A stretch of 64,000 bases of DNA, taken from the NCBI RefSeq assembly GCF_037325665.1, contig NC_090245.1, positions 74,887,102 through 74,951,101 on the forward strand, written 5' to 3'. Positions 12,201 through 23,380 of the stretch are shown here, piece by piece. Below the pieces are notes generated by a model that was not told the DNA's origin, ran no database searches, and saw only the letters and a list, made by a program, of their open reading frames with translations. Each line of letters opens with the position of its first letter. Positions within the stretch are counted from its first letter, which is position 1. This DNA is from Littorina saxatilis. Lineage: Eukaryota; Mollusca; Gastropoda; Littorinimorpha; Littorinidae. The translations under genes were made by a program, and so were the position numbers.

Positions 12201-15200
12201 TGCTCAGCGCAACCACTACCGCGCTATTCTGGATTGTCAATTTCACTTCCGTTTACCGAGAGCAGTGGACTGATGATGCTACGGTCTTGCTAAAAAAATG
12301 CAGCGCGTGCAGCTTGACTAAATGTTGTATTTTCGCCTTACGCGACTTGTTTTTACTTGATGTGGGCATGTTGTTTACTTCCCCACATACAATAGTTGCA
12401 CATCACATTTGCCTTGAACCATGCACCAATTATCAGAAAAGTTGACAACCACAGGATACAGAGACTGACATTTTGCTTAGCGTAAAATGCATTCTTTGGC
12501 AACACAGTCCACCGAGTCAGAAACCTAAGGAAGATGAAATTAAGGTAAAAGTTCAGACAAATAAAGGTAATCACCCTGATCTTTGTGTAGTTTTGTTGTT
12601 GTCGTTGTTGCTGTCCCAGTTTTCATTCAGAGCTGACACAGTTCTTTTTATTATTTTTGATGATCAGTGAGATGAGGAGGATGTAATGCTGCTGCTATGG
12701 ATTTCCATTATGGTTTTAGACTATGTGACTGGGCAGCACTCTACACTTCCTGTCATAATATATCCTGGCGTCAACCAGGCCTGAGAACTGTTGCACCTGT
12801 GGTGTTGGCTAGGTAGTTGCTAATTAGTGCAACCTGGGCACCCTCAAAGCAACTGTGAAGTTAATGACACTCGGCTGTGTGGTTCCAGCCTTACCATTGG
12901 AACCATTTCACTCTGGGAAGGAGCCAGCCGTAGCCAGAAAAACCCACATGACCCTGATGGGATTCGAACTCACAACCTTCTGGCCCGCATCTCAGTGCGC
13001 TAACCACTGTGCTACGGGGGCCGTATTTTTGTGTTGTTTTTAACAAAAGTTGATGCAACTGTCCACAGGATGGCTTAAGACTTGATCCTTTGTGGTGATT
13101 AGGGCATTGACATCTCAACAATTTCTCAATGTTTCCACAGTGGCTGCAGAAGCAAGCGGAAGCAAGGCAGGTTGCTGACCTTCAAGACGAGGATCTCACA
13201 GAAGAGGAGCGAAATCCACAATTTCTTCGTGACAAGGGGAAGTGAGTCATGACCCTAAAAAGTTCTTTTTTTATTTTTAAACAGGCTGCCCTGTGGCAAA
13301 TGATTGCTTGAAAGTGATGATTTTTGTTGTTTTGTTGTTTCTTTTTCTTTTTTTTAAGGTATTGTTAGTTTGTTTCACAGAGTGAAAATACAGCTAAACT
13401 TAACATCCCTCATAATTGTTGCTGTCTTTTTCAATGTACAGTCATTGCTCTTTTTGTAGCAAGGGGTTCCGCATTTTGACGGTACAAAAGCAGAATGTTG
13501 AATATTCACTCAAACAATTTCTTTTGCAGTTCCTTTTTCGCTGCTGGCAACTACCAGGCAGCAGTCAATGCCTATACACATGCCCTGCGTCTGAATCCCA
13601 AGATGCATTCGTATCCTTGTTTGACATGCTACCTGTCCTCTTGTTTGCATAACTTGATCATGATCAGCTATCCGCTTGTACAAGTGGAAACTCCCTTATT
13701 GTGCTCAATAGACGATGTTTGGAAATGATTCTATTGGCTTTGTATGGGTTGTGAAAGAGTGAATATTATGCTCTTGCTTTTATTGAGGCAAACTTTCCCA
13801 TGTGACATTATGGGCCAGTCACTAGCAAGGTGTGTGTCTGAAACACGCGGACAAGGAGCATGGGTTGAATGTTTGCCTCAATAAAAGCCTTTTTTTGTAA
13901 CAGATGCTATACTAACGTGACTTGTGCACTTATTTCCATGCTGGAAGTTGAAGAATTCATTGTATTATCACATATCCATCAATGGTGTTCTCTTATTACC
14001 ATCAGGAAGAGAGTAATAACTATGTCTGAGAATGAGCGCTTCTGGGGTGATAACGCGAGACAACTCCTGTGATCTTGCCGCAAGGTTCCGCCTGTTACCA
14101 TTGTCTTTTTACCGTATAAAATGCACGACTTACACACGAACTGTTACCAAAGCAACATGCTATTTGGGACCAATGCACGTTTTTTTCCTTTCTCGTGTGG
14201 TCTTGCCGCGAGGTTCCGCCTGTTACCAGCCGAAAGAAATAAGGGGCATAACCTCACCAGAACTGCCCATTCTTTATGCTGTGTGGATTCCCTTAACCAT
14301 GCCCCAGATTATACTCCAATCGAGCAGCCTGTCACCTGAAACTGCGCAATCTCTTCAAGTGTATCGAAGATTCTTCCAAGGTGAGCTTATCTGTAAACAG
14401 GTAGTTGTTTGGGTATTTGCTTCCAGAACTTTAAGTTCAGGTATTGTAGAAGTATATGCTAGTTAACAGCATATTCCTGGTAGGCTACATGTACCATTTG
14501 TATCCTGAATATACCAGAAAGTCAACTGGTCTAGCTGAGCTACCAGTTTGTGTTTTTACTGATATTTTCTCCTAAAATTGTCGATACAGTCACTGGTTAT
14601 CACTTTCTGCCTATGTTGACCAAGTTTTTTTTTAGCCGAGACCAGCTGTGCTGCAGCAGGTCACTCAGAATTGTAGTAACTGTGTAGTAACTGTGTAACA
14701 CACGCTGGAATGCAGGCGTTAGATGGACGTTACAGAAAGCGACTGAAGCTAACAGTCTGAGCGGATATATCCGTACCTTGTCAGATAGAGCCATATGAGT
14801 GGGAACGGATATATCCGTACCTGGGAGACAATGAGTTTAACATGTACCTTCCCAGACATATTTATGTCTCTGGTACCCTTAACTGTCTGATTTCAAGGAA
14901 TGTATTAAATGTCTATGGCATAGATGGAAGTTTTAAACTGAGGAAAAGAGCAGGACTACTTCAGAAGGTGGTTTAACTTTCCTGTTATTTTCAAACAGGC
15001 CATAGATCTGTTGAGCCCCCCAGTGCCTCAGAATGCAGCAAGTCGCGTGAAAGCCATCGTTCGTCGGGGAACAGCTTTTTGTCAGCTGGAGCTGTATGTT
15101 GAAGGTAAGTTCATACGTATGAGTACTTTCTTTATTTGGTGTTTAACGTCGTTTTCAACCACGAAGGTTATATCGCGACCGGGAAAGGGGGAAGATGGGA

Positions 15201-15878
15201 TAGAGCCACTTGTCAATTGTTTCTTGTTCACAAAAGCACTAATCAAACATTTGCTCCAGGGGCTTGCAACGTAGTACAATATATTACCTTACTGGGAGAA
15301 TGCAAGTTTCCAGTACAAAGGACTTAACATTTCTTACATACTGCTTGACTAAAATCTTTACAAAAATTGACTATATTCTATACAAGAAACACTTAACAAG
15401 GGTAAAAAGAGAAACAGAATCCGTTAGTCGCCTATTACGACATGCTGGTGAGCATCGGGTAAATTCTTTCTCGTCCCAACCAATATGGGACTCCCCCTAA
15501 CCCGCAGGGGGAGTATGAGTACTAAAAGAATTAAGATCTGGTTCCTTGCTTGTTTTCTTGCTTCTATGCCAATGAAAGGTAGAGTCTTTGTAATGCTTTT
15601 CCTACCAAAAAGTGTGCTTTTTGTATAAACAGAACTTTGTAACATAAAAACAGGTAGCATGTATCTCTGGGTGCATATAGTTTTCTTGAAACAATGCATA
15701 TTATTTAAATCTGTTGTTGCATATCTCAACCACAAGAAGACAGTACATTTTCTATTGTTCATTCTGTGCAGGGTTACAAGACTACGAGGCTGCCCTCAAG
15801 ATTGAACCCAACAATGAAAAACTCAAACAAGATGCTGAAAAAATTAGACAAATTATACAAGGCAGTGCGGAGACCTGA
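5965..15878 (+). CDS. DNAAF4: dynein axonemal assembly factor 4 (DYX1C1)
   Basis: Cytoplasmic co-chaperone for pre-assembly of axonemal dynein arms; the family binds HSP90/HSP70. Coding exons: 5965-6087, 6600-6750, 7244-7377, 7725-7835, 10137-10212, 10426-10568, 13141-13241, 13530-13610, 14308-14380, 14999-15104, 15772-15878. All phases join to 401 aa (human about 420). Residues 1-90 form the CS domain ([18 protein letters not shown]). About 95-200 is a Lys/Glu-rich coiled coil. About 272-390 holds the TPRs ([47 protein letters not shown]), ending [12 protein letters not shown]. Start chosen by homology; an in-frame ATG at 5938 is possible. Introns carry MITEs, SINEs and a nested DNA element. 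The gene converges on PTPN9. Identification is very secure; exon ends rest on GT/AG and phase. Confidence 0.95.
6831..7051. mobile_element. MITE with AGGTCTGTTTACGGTAAC termini
   Basis: Inverted terminal repeats AGGTCTGTTTACGGTAAC (6839-6856) and its complement (7022-7039), each bordered by A- or T-runs. The interior has repeated 'ccgaccctag' words. Lies in DNAAF4 intron 2; a larger relative is at 41411-41871. Confidence 0.75.
8176..8203. repeat. (GT)n microsatellite
   Basis: Simple TG run after an AT stretch, in a DNAAF4 intron. Confidence 0.9.
9050..9293. repeat. long compound (GT)n microsatellite
   Basis: Several TG tracts separated by short unique words and a GA-rich block (9235-9268). 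Overlapping Cys-Val or His-Thr ORFs are artefacts. Confidence 0.95.
9636..10009 (+). mobile_element. SINE-A retroposon, full copy
   Basis: About 375 bp. It starts with a pyrimidine-rich tttctttattt and then 'gtttaacgtcgttttcaacc'-type sequence. It ends 'gttagtcgcctcttacgaca...cccctaacccgcgggggg'. Flanked by the 12-bp duplication ATTCTTTCATAC (9624-9635, 10010-10021), showing retroposition. Short ORFs inside recur in every copy and are not genes. The family name is mine; the tail resembles a widespread invertebrate retroposon tail. In a DNAAF4 intron. Confidence 0.85.
10676..12352. mobile_element. self-nested DNA element (family D)
   Basis: The outer element begins 'acatttagtcaagttttgac' and ends 'cgccttacgcgacttg'. 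At about 10860 it is interrupted by a second copy of the same family (about 10861-11719) with the same two ends. After it the outer copy resumes ('gataaatgtctttgatgacg' at about 11720). Non-coding. Lies in the DNAAF4 intron between exons 6 and 7. Fragments of the family occur at 37885-38045 and 54317-54630. Confidence 0.75.
12770..13025 (-). mobile_element. tRNA-derived SINE
   Basis: On the minus strand, 'cccgtagcacagtggttagc' (A-box-like) is followed about 35 nt later by 'gtgagttcgaatcccatc' (B-box), then a SINE body. The tRNA-like head is at about 12950-13022. The left boundary is uncertain and no clear target duplication was found. Confidence 0.65.
13770..13892. mobile_element. small foldback element
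   Basis: Arms 'cttttattgaggcaaac' (about 13776-13792) and its complement (about 13872-13888) enclose about 80 bp. Typical of a very short MITE; in a DNAAF4 intron. Confidence 0.6.
14070..14230. repeat. duplicated 'cttgccgcaaggttccgcct' motif
   Basis: Two copies of a 28-30 bp word, at about 14073-14100 and 14202-14229, in direct orientation and separated by about 100 bp. Origin unknown. Confidence 0.5.
14613..14822 (-). mobile_element. SINE-C 3' fragment
   Basis: Reverse complement of the tail of the SINE at 24152-24562: 'gttgaccaag' with a T-run, 'agccgagaccagctgtgctg', and two 'cggatatatccgtacc' words. The tRNA-derived head is missing. Confidence 0.75.
15127..15512 (+). mobile_element. SINE-A retroposon
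   Basis: Full-length copy flanked by GTATGAGTAC (15117-15126, 15513-15522). It lies 22 bp downstream of the DNAAF4 exon 10 donor, so it landed very near a splice site without disrupting it. Confidence 0.85.
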
Positions 15879-16181
15879 TCAAACTGCAAATATAAGTTGA
15901 GAGCTAAGATGCTGGGTCAACTTGAACATGATGTGTGTCAGAGAGTTATGTTTTTCTGATAGAAACAAGTGGTGAAGAGAGGCTTGTGTGTGTGTGTTGG
16001 ATGTGCCAAGAGCACAGTTGAGAGAATACAGCAGAATGGTAAAGCTTCACAATGCATTTCACTGGTGAAGTTGTGGTTTGTTTATCCAGTTTTTAAACTG
16101 TTTAAAATTGCGTGTTTTTGCTTGGGAACATTATTTGATAATTGAGCTTTGTTCATACATTCCTTTTTGTGTATGAATGTT

Positions 16182-16412
16182 AGGTTGAGAAAGTTTAAAA
16201 ATCGATGTGACTTGTGTGCTGTTACTCATTTCAGTGGACATCCCCCCACCCCCTCCCTCCAGAGGTTGAGAAAGTTTAAAAATCGATGTGACTTGTGTGC
16301 TGTTACTCATTTCAGTGGACATCCCCCCACCCTCCAGAGGTTGAGAAAGTTTAAAAATCGATGTGACTTGTGTGCTGTTACTCATTTCAGTGGACATCCC
16401 CCACCCCCTCCC
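16182..16412. repeat. three tandem copies of a ~75-bp unit
   Basis: The unit starts 'aggttgagaaagtttaaaa' and contains 'gatgtgacttgtgtgctgtt'. Copies are nearly identical, differing mainly in the length of the C-rich junction. Lies 300 bp past the DNAAF4 stop, probably in the 3' UTR or just beyond. Confidence 0.9.
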
Positions 16413-16654
16413 TCCACCCCACCCCTTTTTTAAGACCTTGTTTTCTTGGATGTTCTATTCATGACCTCTGCAAATCTACCTCCTTTTTAAGACTATCTCC
16501 TGATTTTCTCAGATTTGGGAAGGTCTTCTTTGTACTCGTATTCTAAAATGTAACCGTGTCCAGTGCTGTCTGTGTGGCAGTGTTCTGACTGAAATTCTGG
16601 TTGACTCTGTCCCCTGTAATGTTTCGAAAGATAACGACATCAGACACTGTATTC

Positions 16655-17039
16655 GGGCGCAGTGGCGGGGTGGTCAGACGTCGGCCTCTCAATCGGAAAG
16701 TTGTGGGTTCGATTCCCAGCCGCGGCCGCCTGGTGGGTTAAGTGTGGAGATTTTTCCAATCTCCCAGGTCAACTTATGTACTGACCTGCTAGTGGCTTAT
16801 CCCCCTCCGTGTGTACACACAAGCACAAGAGCAAGTGCGCATGGAAAAGATCCTGTAATCCATGTCAGAGTTCGGTGGGTTATACAAACATGAAAATACC
16901 CAGCATGCTTCTTCCGAAAGCGGCGTATGGCTGCCTAAATGGCGGGGTAAAAAACGGTCATACACGTACAATTCCACTCGTGCAAAGACACGAGTGTACG
17001 TGGTAGTTTCAGCCCACGAACGCAGAAGAAGAAGAAGAA
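16655..17039 (+). mobile_element. SINE-B, tRNA-derived with (GAA)n tail
   Basis: The head has A-box-like 'gtggcggggtggtcagac' and B-box 'gggttcgattccc'. The body contains 'tgtacacacaagcacaagag' and 'gcgtatggctgcctaaatgg', and it ends in (AGA)n. Target duplication GACACTGTATTC (16643-16654, 17040-17051). Confidence 0.9.
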
Positions 17040-17245
17040 GACACTGTATTCCAGGACAGAAGATTTCTACTGTGAATGTATCTTTCCTCAAAATTCAACG
17101 ATGTTCATTCAACATCTTGCCAGCAACTTGTCATGCAACTGCCACTTATTTACCAATATCATTTTGATTCGTCACAGTATTAAATGCATTGCAACAGTTT
17201 GTCTTTTTAATGTGTTTTATTGGATGTGTGTGTGTGCATGCAGGC

Positions 17246-17246
<1 letters not shown>

Positions 17247-17293
<47 letters not shown>
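17247..17293. repeat. (GT)n microsatellite
   Basis: Uninterrupted TG run. Confidence 0.95.
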
Positions 17294-17298
<5 letters not shown>

Positions 17299-17299
17299 G

Positions 17300-18793
17300 T
17301 CATGAGTTTTACAGCAATATCCGTAATAAGAAAATTGCACATGGTCCTTGCTTTTGTAAAGACCACATGTTTCAGACTACAATTTGATCAATATGTCAAC
17401 ATGCTCTGCTCACAGTACAAACTACAGCAACACTCACTAAAGAAGCACAGAAGTAAAGCCAGCAAGAAAAAGAAACTCAGTGCATTTTGTGGTGAGTGGT
17501 GTTAATGCTCACAATAACTTTACAACATATAAACGAGATACAAGCCAGGTGAAAAAGTGTGAGAAGCACCGAACATAACAGCAAAAAAACATCACATACA
17601 CTGAACATTATTGTAACAAAAAAAATGTTCATACACTGTAATGTACATGACTTACTATTGGCTTTGCCTTAAAATACAGTGAAAGACGGCAGCACACTAT
17701 AACACCTGTGACTTAATCTACTACTTTGGCATGAGTTTTCTTCTTGTTGAAAACTTAAATGTAACACTTGCGTGAAAAAAAGTGAAAACCTGGCTGTACA
17801 AATTCTGCCTTCAACAGACCAAACTTCTACAAACACCAATGTGAAATGACAACGTACCACACACAATAACACACAGAAAACTGCTGCCAAGCACAACGTT
17901 AACTTAACTTAATCCATTTGTAAATACATGTAGTAACAATGTTTTGAGTGCCAAATCATAGATGGACTGAAAAAAATACGAAGATCTGGCTATACAATTT
18001 CTGCTTTCAACAGACGAAATCTGAAACATTGAAAAATGGACCGATTCACGTTATCACTACGGACGATCTGGTGATTCACTTAAATATTACACTCCAGCAA
18101 TAGTTCATACAAGACACATTTCATAGAGGGTGAAGTACAATGTGAATAACGTATTTACAAATACATTTTGTACAATTTACAGAAATGAACAGTATACGCA
18201 GATTTAATTGACCATCCAGCGGTGAAGTAAAAACAAAAGTGAACTTGATTTTGTTAAAGAATGCTCATGATAATCAGAAATAATTAGCTTGAATGATAGC
18301 AACTGTGGCCAGTGGTCTTGTAAAAAACAAAAACAACACAAGAGATAAGAAATGTCCTTCATGAACAGCAAGTGTGACATAATAATAAATCATTAAAGCT
18401 AATCTGAAACAGGTTTAGTGTACATAATCCAAGCTGTTATGAATAATGCTTCATTGAAGACCATAGACAGTCTGTTTTTTTCATTAAAAATTCACTACAA
18501 CAAAGCAAACTGCAATTATGCATTAGAGTGATTTTTGCTGATTACAGTGCTACTGCATTGACCAGACTTCTGAGAGAAAAAATGGGAGAGAGTCTGCACG
18601 TGTTTGTGATCAAATTTCTCTTTATCTTGGTTTCATTAAAATTACCACCATAAACAAGATCAGTTTAAATGCCTCAGGATATCATTGTGCAAAGCAACAT
18701 GTGTGTCCAGATCTGAGACTAAAATCAAACCTTTTCAGGTATATGGCTGCAGATAATACATCAAGTAGATGTTCATGCAAATGGACCATACAA
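17300..18793. other. intergenic, no recognisable feature
   Basis: AT-rich DNA between the DNAAF4 3' end and the PTPN9 3' side. A weak internal duplication ('tctggctatacaatttctgc' against a similar word about 200 bp earlier) is the only pattern seen. Confidence 0.4.
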
Positions 18794-18803
18794 ATTGAAT
18801 ATA

Positions 18804-19331
18804 GAATTCTTTCTTTATTTATTTATTTGGTGTTTAACGTCGTTTTCAACCAAGAAGGTTATAAATTATCGCGATGGGGAAAGGGGGAAGATGGGATAGA
18901 GCCAATTGTTTCTTGTTCACAAAATCACTAATCAAAAATTTGCTCCAGGGGCTTGCAACGTAGTACAATGTATCTTTCTTTATTTGGTGTTTTACGTCGT
19001 TTTGAACCGTTCAAGGTTATATCGCGACGGGGGAAGGGGGGAGATGGGATAGAGCCACTTGTCAATTGTTTCTTGTTCACAAAAGCACTAATCAAAAATT
19101 TGCTCCAGGGGCTTGCAACGTAGTACAATATATTACCTTACTGGGAGAATGCAAGTTTCCAGTACAAAGAACTTAACATTTCTTACATACTGCTTGACTA
19201 AAATCTTTACAAAAATTGACTATATTGTATACAAGAAACACTTAACAAGGGTAAAAGGAGAAACAGAATCCGTTAGTCGCCTCTTACGACATGGAGCATC
19301 GGGTAAATTCTTCCCCCTAACCCGCGGGGGG
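18804..19331 (+). mobile_element. SINE-A with duplicated 5' half
   Basis: The first about 165 bp are repeated: the sequence restarts with 'tctttctttatttggtgttt' at about 18971. Only one 3' tail is present. Outer duplication ATTGAATATA (18794-18803, 19332-19341). Template switching during retroposition, or a 5'-truncated nested insertion, would explain it. Confidence 0.8.
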
Positions 19332-19341
19332 ATTGAATATA

Positions 19342-20213
19342 AGCACATTATTGTGTTACAACATATTTGTTTGCATACACATGCAATAGGCAAGAATAAA
19401 CATTTAATACAGGTTTTTCATATTGCCTATAATGTTAACATCTTGTCCTTAAAGCCCCAGTATGTCTCAAATGGTTTACAAAACGATTTAAATCTTCTAA
19501 TGAAAAAAGCAGTTCTAACCTAATGGAACACACTTGCAATAGCATTCAACAGCATTAAATGAAACAGTTCGTTTGAATTGCTATTTAGCTCGCGTAAACC
19601 ACACACCAGATTTCATGGTTTATCTAACCTCTGAGCCATTGTGAACCCGTGTGATCCACTTTCCTTTGTTATACAATTTAGTCGTCAGTTTGTGATTTCA
19701 ATGCGACTGGCTGTATCTGCAATAGCACGTTATTGTGTACCTCTGATTCTAAAACGCAACAGCTGCGAGTCACACGAACTTGGCGGCGGCGGCTGGCTTA
19801 AAAGAAAGCGAGCGCTATGCAGAAAAATCGACCTTTCGTGACCCTGCTTCTGGGCTATCTTTTTTAAAACTTTCAAAACTTCAAAATGTATTGATCTTGT
19901 CTTGATGAAAAAAGAAATCTTTTATGATTTAAGAATGTTTGTGTTACAAGCTGTCAATTTATTATTTAGATTTTAAAAGTTAGTTCTTGCGCCAAAACGA
20001 GGCGCCTGATTGTAGATCAGACGGTCCACGAAAATAAATTCTTTGAAAATGTCTCACTCTCGACGGAAAGCAGCCAGGATGTTCCCGTTCGGTGAGCGTT
20101 CAAATGGAAGGGTGTTTGTACTGTGTGTAAAAGCCTGACAGTATCTGTGATGGTGTACGGGAGGCTTACTGTGCCTTTAATATATGTTACACCTGTTCAA
20201 GCTCAATTTGATT
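19342..20213. other. intergenic, no recognisable feature
   Basis: No gene, repeat boundary or RNA signal recognised. Confidence 0.4.
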
Positions 20214-20225
20214 TAAATCCACTTC

Positions 20226-21065
20226 TTTCTTTCTTTCTTTATTTGGTGTTTAACGTTGTTTTTAACCACGAAGGTTGTATCGCGACGGGGAAAGGAGGGA
20301 GATGGGATAGAGCCACTTGTTCTTTCTTTATTTGGTGTTTAACGTAGTTTTCAACCGTACAGCCACTTGTTTCTTGTTCACAAAAGCACTAATCAAAAAT
20401 TTGCTCCAGGGGCTTGCAACGTAGTACAATGTATTACCTTACTGGGAGCATGCAAGTTTCCAGTACAAAGGACTTAACATTTCTTACATACTGCTTGACT
20501 AAAATCTTTACAAAAATTGACTATATTCTATACAAGAAATACTTAACAAGGGTAAAAAGAGAAACAGAATCACCCCCCGCGGGTTAGGGGGAGTCCCATA
20601 TTGGTTGGGACGAGAAAGAATTTACCCGATGCTAACCAGCATGTCGTAAGAGGCGACTAACAGGTTCTGTTTCTCCTTTTACCCTTGTTAAGTGTTTCTT
20701 GTATAGAATATAGTCAATGTTTGTAAAGATTTTAGTCAAGCAGTATGTAAGAAATGTTACGTCCTTTGTACTGGAAACTTGCATTCTCCCAGTAAGGTCA
20801 TATATTGTACTACGTTGCAAGCCCCTGGAGCAATTTTTTGATTAGTACTTTTGTGAACAAGAAACAATTAACAAGTGGCTCTATCCCATCTCCCCCTTTC
20901 CCCTATCCCATCTCCCCCCTTCCCCCGTCGCGATATAACCTTGAATGGTTGAAAACGACGTTAAACACCAAATAAAGAAAGAAAGAAAGAAACAGAATCC
21001 GTTAGTCGCCTCTTACGACATGCTGGGGAGCATCGGGTAAATTCTTCCCCCTAACCTGCGGGGGG
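20226..21065 (+). mobile_element. SINE-A interrupted by an inverted SINE-A
   Basis: Outer copy flanked by TAAATCCACTTC (20214-20225, 21066-21077). It carries a partial 5' restart near 20320, and its 3' tail resumes at 20989 after the inner copy. Confidence 0.85.
20572..20988 (-). mobile_element. SINE-A nested in SINE-A
   Basis: Complete minus-oriented copy with its own duplication GAAACAGAATC (20561-20571, 20989-20999), which is internal sequence of the outer copy. It therefore inserted second. Confidence 0.9.
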
Positions 21066-21098
21066 TAAATCCACTTCATCCTACCTGAAAGCCGACAT

Positions 21099-21465
21099 CT
21101 TTCTTTATTTGGTGTTTAACGTTGTTTTCAACCACGAAGGTTATATCGCGACGGGGGAAGGGGGGAGATGGAATAGAGCCACTTGTCAATTGTTTCTTGT
21201 TCACAAAAGCACTAATCAAAACATTGTTCCAGGGGCTTGCAACGTAGTACAATATATGACCTTACTGGGAGAATGCAAGTTTCCAGTACAAAGGACTTAA
21301 CATTTCTTACATACTGCTTGACTAAAATTTTTACAAACATTGACTATATTCTATACAAGAAACACTTAACAAGGGTAAAAGGAGAAACAGAATCCGTTAG
21401 TCGCCTCTTACGACATGCTGGGGAGCATCGGGTAAATTTTTCCCCCTAACCCACGGGGGGTTAAT
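21099..21465 (+). mobile_element. SINE-A retroposon
   Basis: Full-length copy flanked by GCCGACAT (21091-21098, 21466-21473). Confidence 0.85.
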
Positions 21466-21473
21466 GCCGACAT

Positions 21474-22585
21474 AAACTATACATGTACCCGTCTGTTATA
21501 ATCAGAAAATCAAAAGTAAATAATGGTCTAGTAAGGTTACAAACAAAAGGAAATCATTGCTTGAACATCAATTTCTGACACCCAAACAATACAACAATAA
21601 GAAAAAGTATGTGTGCTGTGTGTCTGTGTAAAGTACAAACACATAGTGACCAAACTTTGGTTCAAATGTTCTTCTAAACATGACATCGATCAAACCAATA
21701 AAATGTCATCAATTTCAATAGTACCTTATTAAATACTCTATCCATCAAGGGGATATCTTTACAAAAGAAGGATGTAGATGGACGATCATGCCACAATTTT
21801 TAAGAGTGATCTGCCTTTAAGTTTGAATAAAGCTACCGCAGGTACTCCTTTCTTCCAAATCTTTTCTCCTACACTCCAAACCATCTTTTTTACCGTCACG
21901 TGTTTCTTAGAAAAAGGCGAAAGAGATCACAAAATCACTTTCTGTGACATCAGGATACATTTGACTGAACTCAAAAGTCCAACTTGCTTCAGTAAAATCA
22001 AAAATACACAGATCAATAGAAGTGTTTATGGACACAAACACAAGTGAAAACTTTCAAATATCTTCTTTTCGTGTGTTGACTTTGCCAAAGCCCATCATTC
22101 TCTTGGTCACAGACACATGTTACAGTCCATACAAATGTACATGAGATCCCTTCCAATCTGTAACTGTTGACATTGACATAGTCCTCGTTATGCACAATCT
22201 ACCCTCCTTCACAAATACTGGCCAGGACAGACCACAACATCGTACATTTTCATAAGAACAGAGGATCTGATTTTTTCAAAACGCTAAACAACCATCTGCT
22301 TAAAGAAAATGTGTACAAACTTGTGACAAATGCTCGTAGCAGCAGTTGTAATTTTTTAGCAGCAAACGATACTCACAAAGCAGAGTTTAGGATGTTCACA
22401 TATTTTTGCTTTGATTTCACAGGCAATGAGGAAACTACATGTATATGCACTGTGTATTTCTGTTAGCAACTAAAACAAAACAATGCTATCAAAATGACAA
22501 AGACATAAAATATTGGTACCATACATAATTCAATGTGTTCTGTGTTTCGATCCATTCCTGACAACAAATTATATGTGGATTTATG
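21474..22585. other. intergenic, no recognisable feature
   Basis: AT-rich. Short ORFs up to 89 codons show no recognisable similarity. Confidence 0.4.
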
Positions 22586-22597
22586 AACTTGTTACAC

Positions 22598-23368
22598 TTT
22601 CTTTCTTTCTTTCTTTATTTGGTGTTTAACGTCGTTTTCAACCGTTCAAGGTTATATCGCGACGGGGAAAGGGGGGGGGGGGGGGGGGGGGGGGGATGGG
22701 ATAGAGCCACTTGTTAATTGTTTCTTGTTCACAAAAGTACTAATAAAAAAATTGCTCCAGGGGCTTGCAACGTAGTACAATATATGACATTACTGGGAGA
22801 ATGCAAGTTTCCAGTACAAAGGACTTAACATTTCTTACATACTGCTTGACTAAAATCTTTACAAACATTAACTTTCTTTATCTTTATTTGGTGTTTAACG
22901 TCGTTTTCAACCACGAAGGTTATATCGCGACGGGGAAAGGGGGGAGATGGGATAGAGCCACTTGTCAATTGTTTCTTGTTCACAAAAGCACTAATCAAAA
23001 ATTTGCTCCAGGGGCTTGCAACGTAGTACAATGTATTACCTTACTGGGAGAATGCAAGTTTCCAGTACAAAGGACTTAACATTTCTTACATACTGCTTGA
23101 CTAAAAATCTTTACAAAAATTGACTTTATTCTATACAAGAAACACTTAACAAGGATAAAAAGAGAAACAGAATCCGTTAGTCGCCTCTTACGACATGCTG
23201 GGGAGCATCGGGTAAATTCTTCCCCCTAACCCGCGGGGGGCAAACAATGACTATATTCTATACAAGAAACACTTAACAAGGGTAAAAGGAGAAACAGAAT
23301 CGGTTAGTCGCCTCTTACGACATGCTGGGGAGCATTGGGTAAATTCTTCGCCCTAACCCGCGGGGGGT
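22598..23368 (+). mobile_element. SINE-A interrupted by a second SINE-A
   Basis: Outer duplication AACTTGTTACAC (22586-22597, 23369-23380). An inner same-strand copy occupies about 22873-23240, with an imperfect duplication related to 'caaacaatgac'. A run of about 24 G at 22671-22695 replaces the usual G-rich segment; its length may be a sequencing or assembly artefact. Confidence 0.85.
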
Positions 23369-23380
23369 AACTTGTTACAC

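Noticed and set aside
12520-12543. In-phase 24-nt microexon candidate (KPKEDEIK) in DNAAF4
   Set aside because: Poor pyrimidine tract, and exon 6 joins exon 7 directly in phase with a family-like sequence; transcript data could revive it.
13904-13961. A possible DNAAF4 exon (acceptor cag, right phase, Tyr-x-Asn)
   Set aside because: The true exon at 14308-14380 encodes [16 protein letters not shown] with proper splice sites and phase; the earlier stretch lacks the TPR signature.
16655-16740. A functional tRNA gene
   Set aside because: A and B boxes belong to a SINE head with target duplication and tail; no complete cloverleaf could be drawn.
15124-23368. Recurring 60-104 aa ORFs ([17 protein letters not shown] type)
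   Set aside because: Internal frames of SINE-A present in every copy; not genes.
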